DNA from: Planctomycetaceae bacterium
GTDB lineage: Bacteria > Planctomycetota > Planctomycetia > Planctomycetales > Planctomycetaceae
Direction of reading: 5' to 3'
NCBI GenBank assembly: GCA_029259875.1
Contig: JAJDEK010000182.1
Location: 1 to 6,003 of the forward strand
DNA length: 6,003 nt
Shown: piece after piece, positions 5,189 through 6,003 of the stretch
Layout: every line of letters begins with the position of its first letter
How positions within the stretch are numbered: position 1 is the first letter of the stretch
Position numbers and translations under genes: made by a program
The notes under the pieces: generated by a model
Seen by the model: the letters and a program-made list of their open reading frames with translations, nothing else
What the model was told of the DNA's origin: nothing
Database searches by the model: none

Positions 5189-6003
5189 ATGAGTATTGAA
5201 GTCGTTTGTCCTGCCTGTGGGGGGGCCATCCAAATCGAAAATGTGTCGGAAGTCGTTGAATGTCCTCTGTGTCAAATGCATCTGCAAGTGGATTCTGAAA
5301 CCAATGAACCCGTCCTCATTACAGAAAATCTGGATGAAGAGAGTGCCGAACCGCACGAGGGGACTCTACCCGACTCAGAGCACGAAACTTTGTCCAACGA
5401 ATCTTCCACCGATACGGATTCCAACGAGGAAGAAACAGAAGCAACTCTGAACCAGACAGCAGAAGTAGACCCAGAGAATTCTGATTCGGAAAACTCTCAG
5501 GAAGATCCCGAAACAGAGTCACCTTTTGCGTTTCTTCCTGGCGGAAATAATACCACTTCAGACAATAAGAAAACGGTGCGGGAAGCGACCAACTTTTCAT
5601 TTCTGCCTGGAAGCAACAACGATTCTGAAAAAACTGAGAATGATTCAGCGGTAATCACGTCAGAAATGGCGAATCTTGAAGAGGAAGAGGAAACGGAGTC
5701 AACTGAAGATGCCGTTTCAACGGCAGAGGCCGAATCAACCAATCCGGTGACTTTCATAGAAGAAACGACTTTGGAAGAAACCCCTTCAGAGGAAACGAAT
5801 TCAGAGGCAACCACAACCACAACCACGACAGAGACAACATCTGAAGTCAGTTCTGAGTCAGAAACCCCGGTAGTTCAACAAGAGTACCGCAAACAAAAAG
5901 GTGTCTCCAAGAGATTATTTAAGCTCACGCTCACTTATGCCATCGCAGCCACGATCATGGTGGCCCTCTTGTTGTACGCCAAATACCTCGGAGATCCACA
6001 TCA
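5189..6003 (+). CDS. zinc-ribbon, acidic-linker, transmembrane protein (3' end outside the window)
   Basis: This frame stays open from the ATG at 5189 to the window edge (271 codons). A zinc ribbon opens it: CPAC (C7, C10) and CPLC (C25, C28), a typical four-Cys site. Residues 33-230 are a low-complexity linker very rich in Glu, Ser, Thr and Asn, probably disordered. Two copies of a motif lie within it: FAFLPGGNN (113-121) and FSFLPGSNN (136-144). A run of seven Thr (208-214) follows. A basic stretch (KQKGVSKRLFK) precedes one hydrophobic helix at about 246-264, suggesting the zinc ribbon and linker are cytosolic and the missing C-terminus is outside. The gene follows bioD by 113 bp in the same direction; TATAAA at 5152-5157 might be its own -10 box. 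I do not recognise a characterised family. By analogy, N-terminal zinc ribbons plus a late membrane span suggest a sensor, anchor or scaffold, but this is a guess. Confidence 0.8.
   Translation, partial: MSIEVVCPACGGAIQIENVSEVVECPLCQMHLQVDSETNEPVLITENLDEESAEPHEGTLPDSEHETLSNESSTDTDSNEEETEATLNQTAEVDPENSDSENSQEDPETESPFAFLPGGNNTTSDNKKTVREATNFSFLPGSNNDSEKTENDSAVITSEMANLEEEEETESTEDAVSTAEAESTNPVTFIEETTLEETPSEETNSEATTTTTTTETTSEVSSESETPVVQQEYRKQKGVSKRLFKLTLTYAIAATIMVALLLYAKYLGDPH
5808..5826 (+). repeat. short in-frame ACAACC hexanucleotide repeat
   Basis: About three tandem units of period six encode most of the seven-Thr run (residues 208-214) of the zinc-ribbon protein. Because the unit is six bases, slippage would add or remove two Thr without breaking the frame. 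Confidence 0.6.

Noticed and set aside
5497..5826. 109-codon minus-strand frame rich in Val and Ser
   Set aside because: It mirrors the Glu/Thr/Ser-rich linker of the plus-strand zinc-ribbon gene; such composition keeps the opposite strand free of stops.
1..6003. A CRISPR array, transposon, phage or defence island
   Set aside because: No spaced repeats of CRISPR type, no transposase or integrase motifs, no terminal inverted repeats and no nuclease or toxin motifs were seen on either strand.

Overview
The window looks like a chromosomal segment of a planctomycete, probably Gimesia-like. This is inferred from protein style, not from a marker gene. The membrane-anchored, ExbD/MotB-like coiled-coil protein has an N-terminus (LDSLLDTMTNVVG) of a type I associate with Planctomycetes. 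The stand-alone FHA/coiled-coil protein and the zinc-ribbon protein with a long acidic linker and late membrane segment also fit. Base composition is moderate, gene spacing is loose (100-440 bp), and several genes seem to start at GTG. I see no rRNA, tRNA, CRISPR array, insertion sequence or phage gene.

Layout, left to right. (1) Positions 1-80, minus strand: the first codons of a gene that leaves the window, with a GTG start and a good ribosome binding site. (2) Positions 81-520: a divergent intergenic stretch with no convincing gene. (3) 599-1534, plus: serine O-acetyltransferase, the first step of cysteine synthesis from serine. (4) 1535-1683: a convergent gap with a 16-bp perfect palindrome and a strong two-way terminator hairpin. 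(5) 1684-2649, minus: an FHA-domain protein with a long coiled-coil tail and a degenerate phosphothreonine pocket. (6) 2650-2991: an AT-rich gap with small repeats and a hairpin. (7) 2992-4098, minus: a single-span, coiled-coil, ExbD/MotB-like envelope protein without its usual ExbB/MotA partner in view. (8) 4099-4334: a divergent gap with unusually dense complementary sequence, including a possible pseudoknot, a perfect TATAAT box, and a hairpin that would be a terminator on the minus strand. (9) 4335-5075, plus: dethiobiotin synthetase (bioD), apparently separate from other biotin genes. (10) 5189-6003, plus: a zinc-ribbon / acidic-linker / transmembrane protein that runs off the right edge.

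The genes do not form one pathway. Two are housekeeping enzymes (cysteine and biotin synthesis), and the others look like envelope or regulatory proteins with coiled-coil or disordered regions. I see no clear multi-gene novel system. The parts most worth a second look are the structured intergenic region at 4167-4294 and the zinc-ribbon membrane protein with a duplicated FxFLPGxNN motif.
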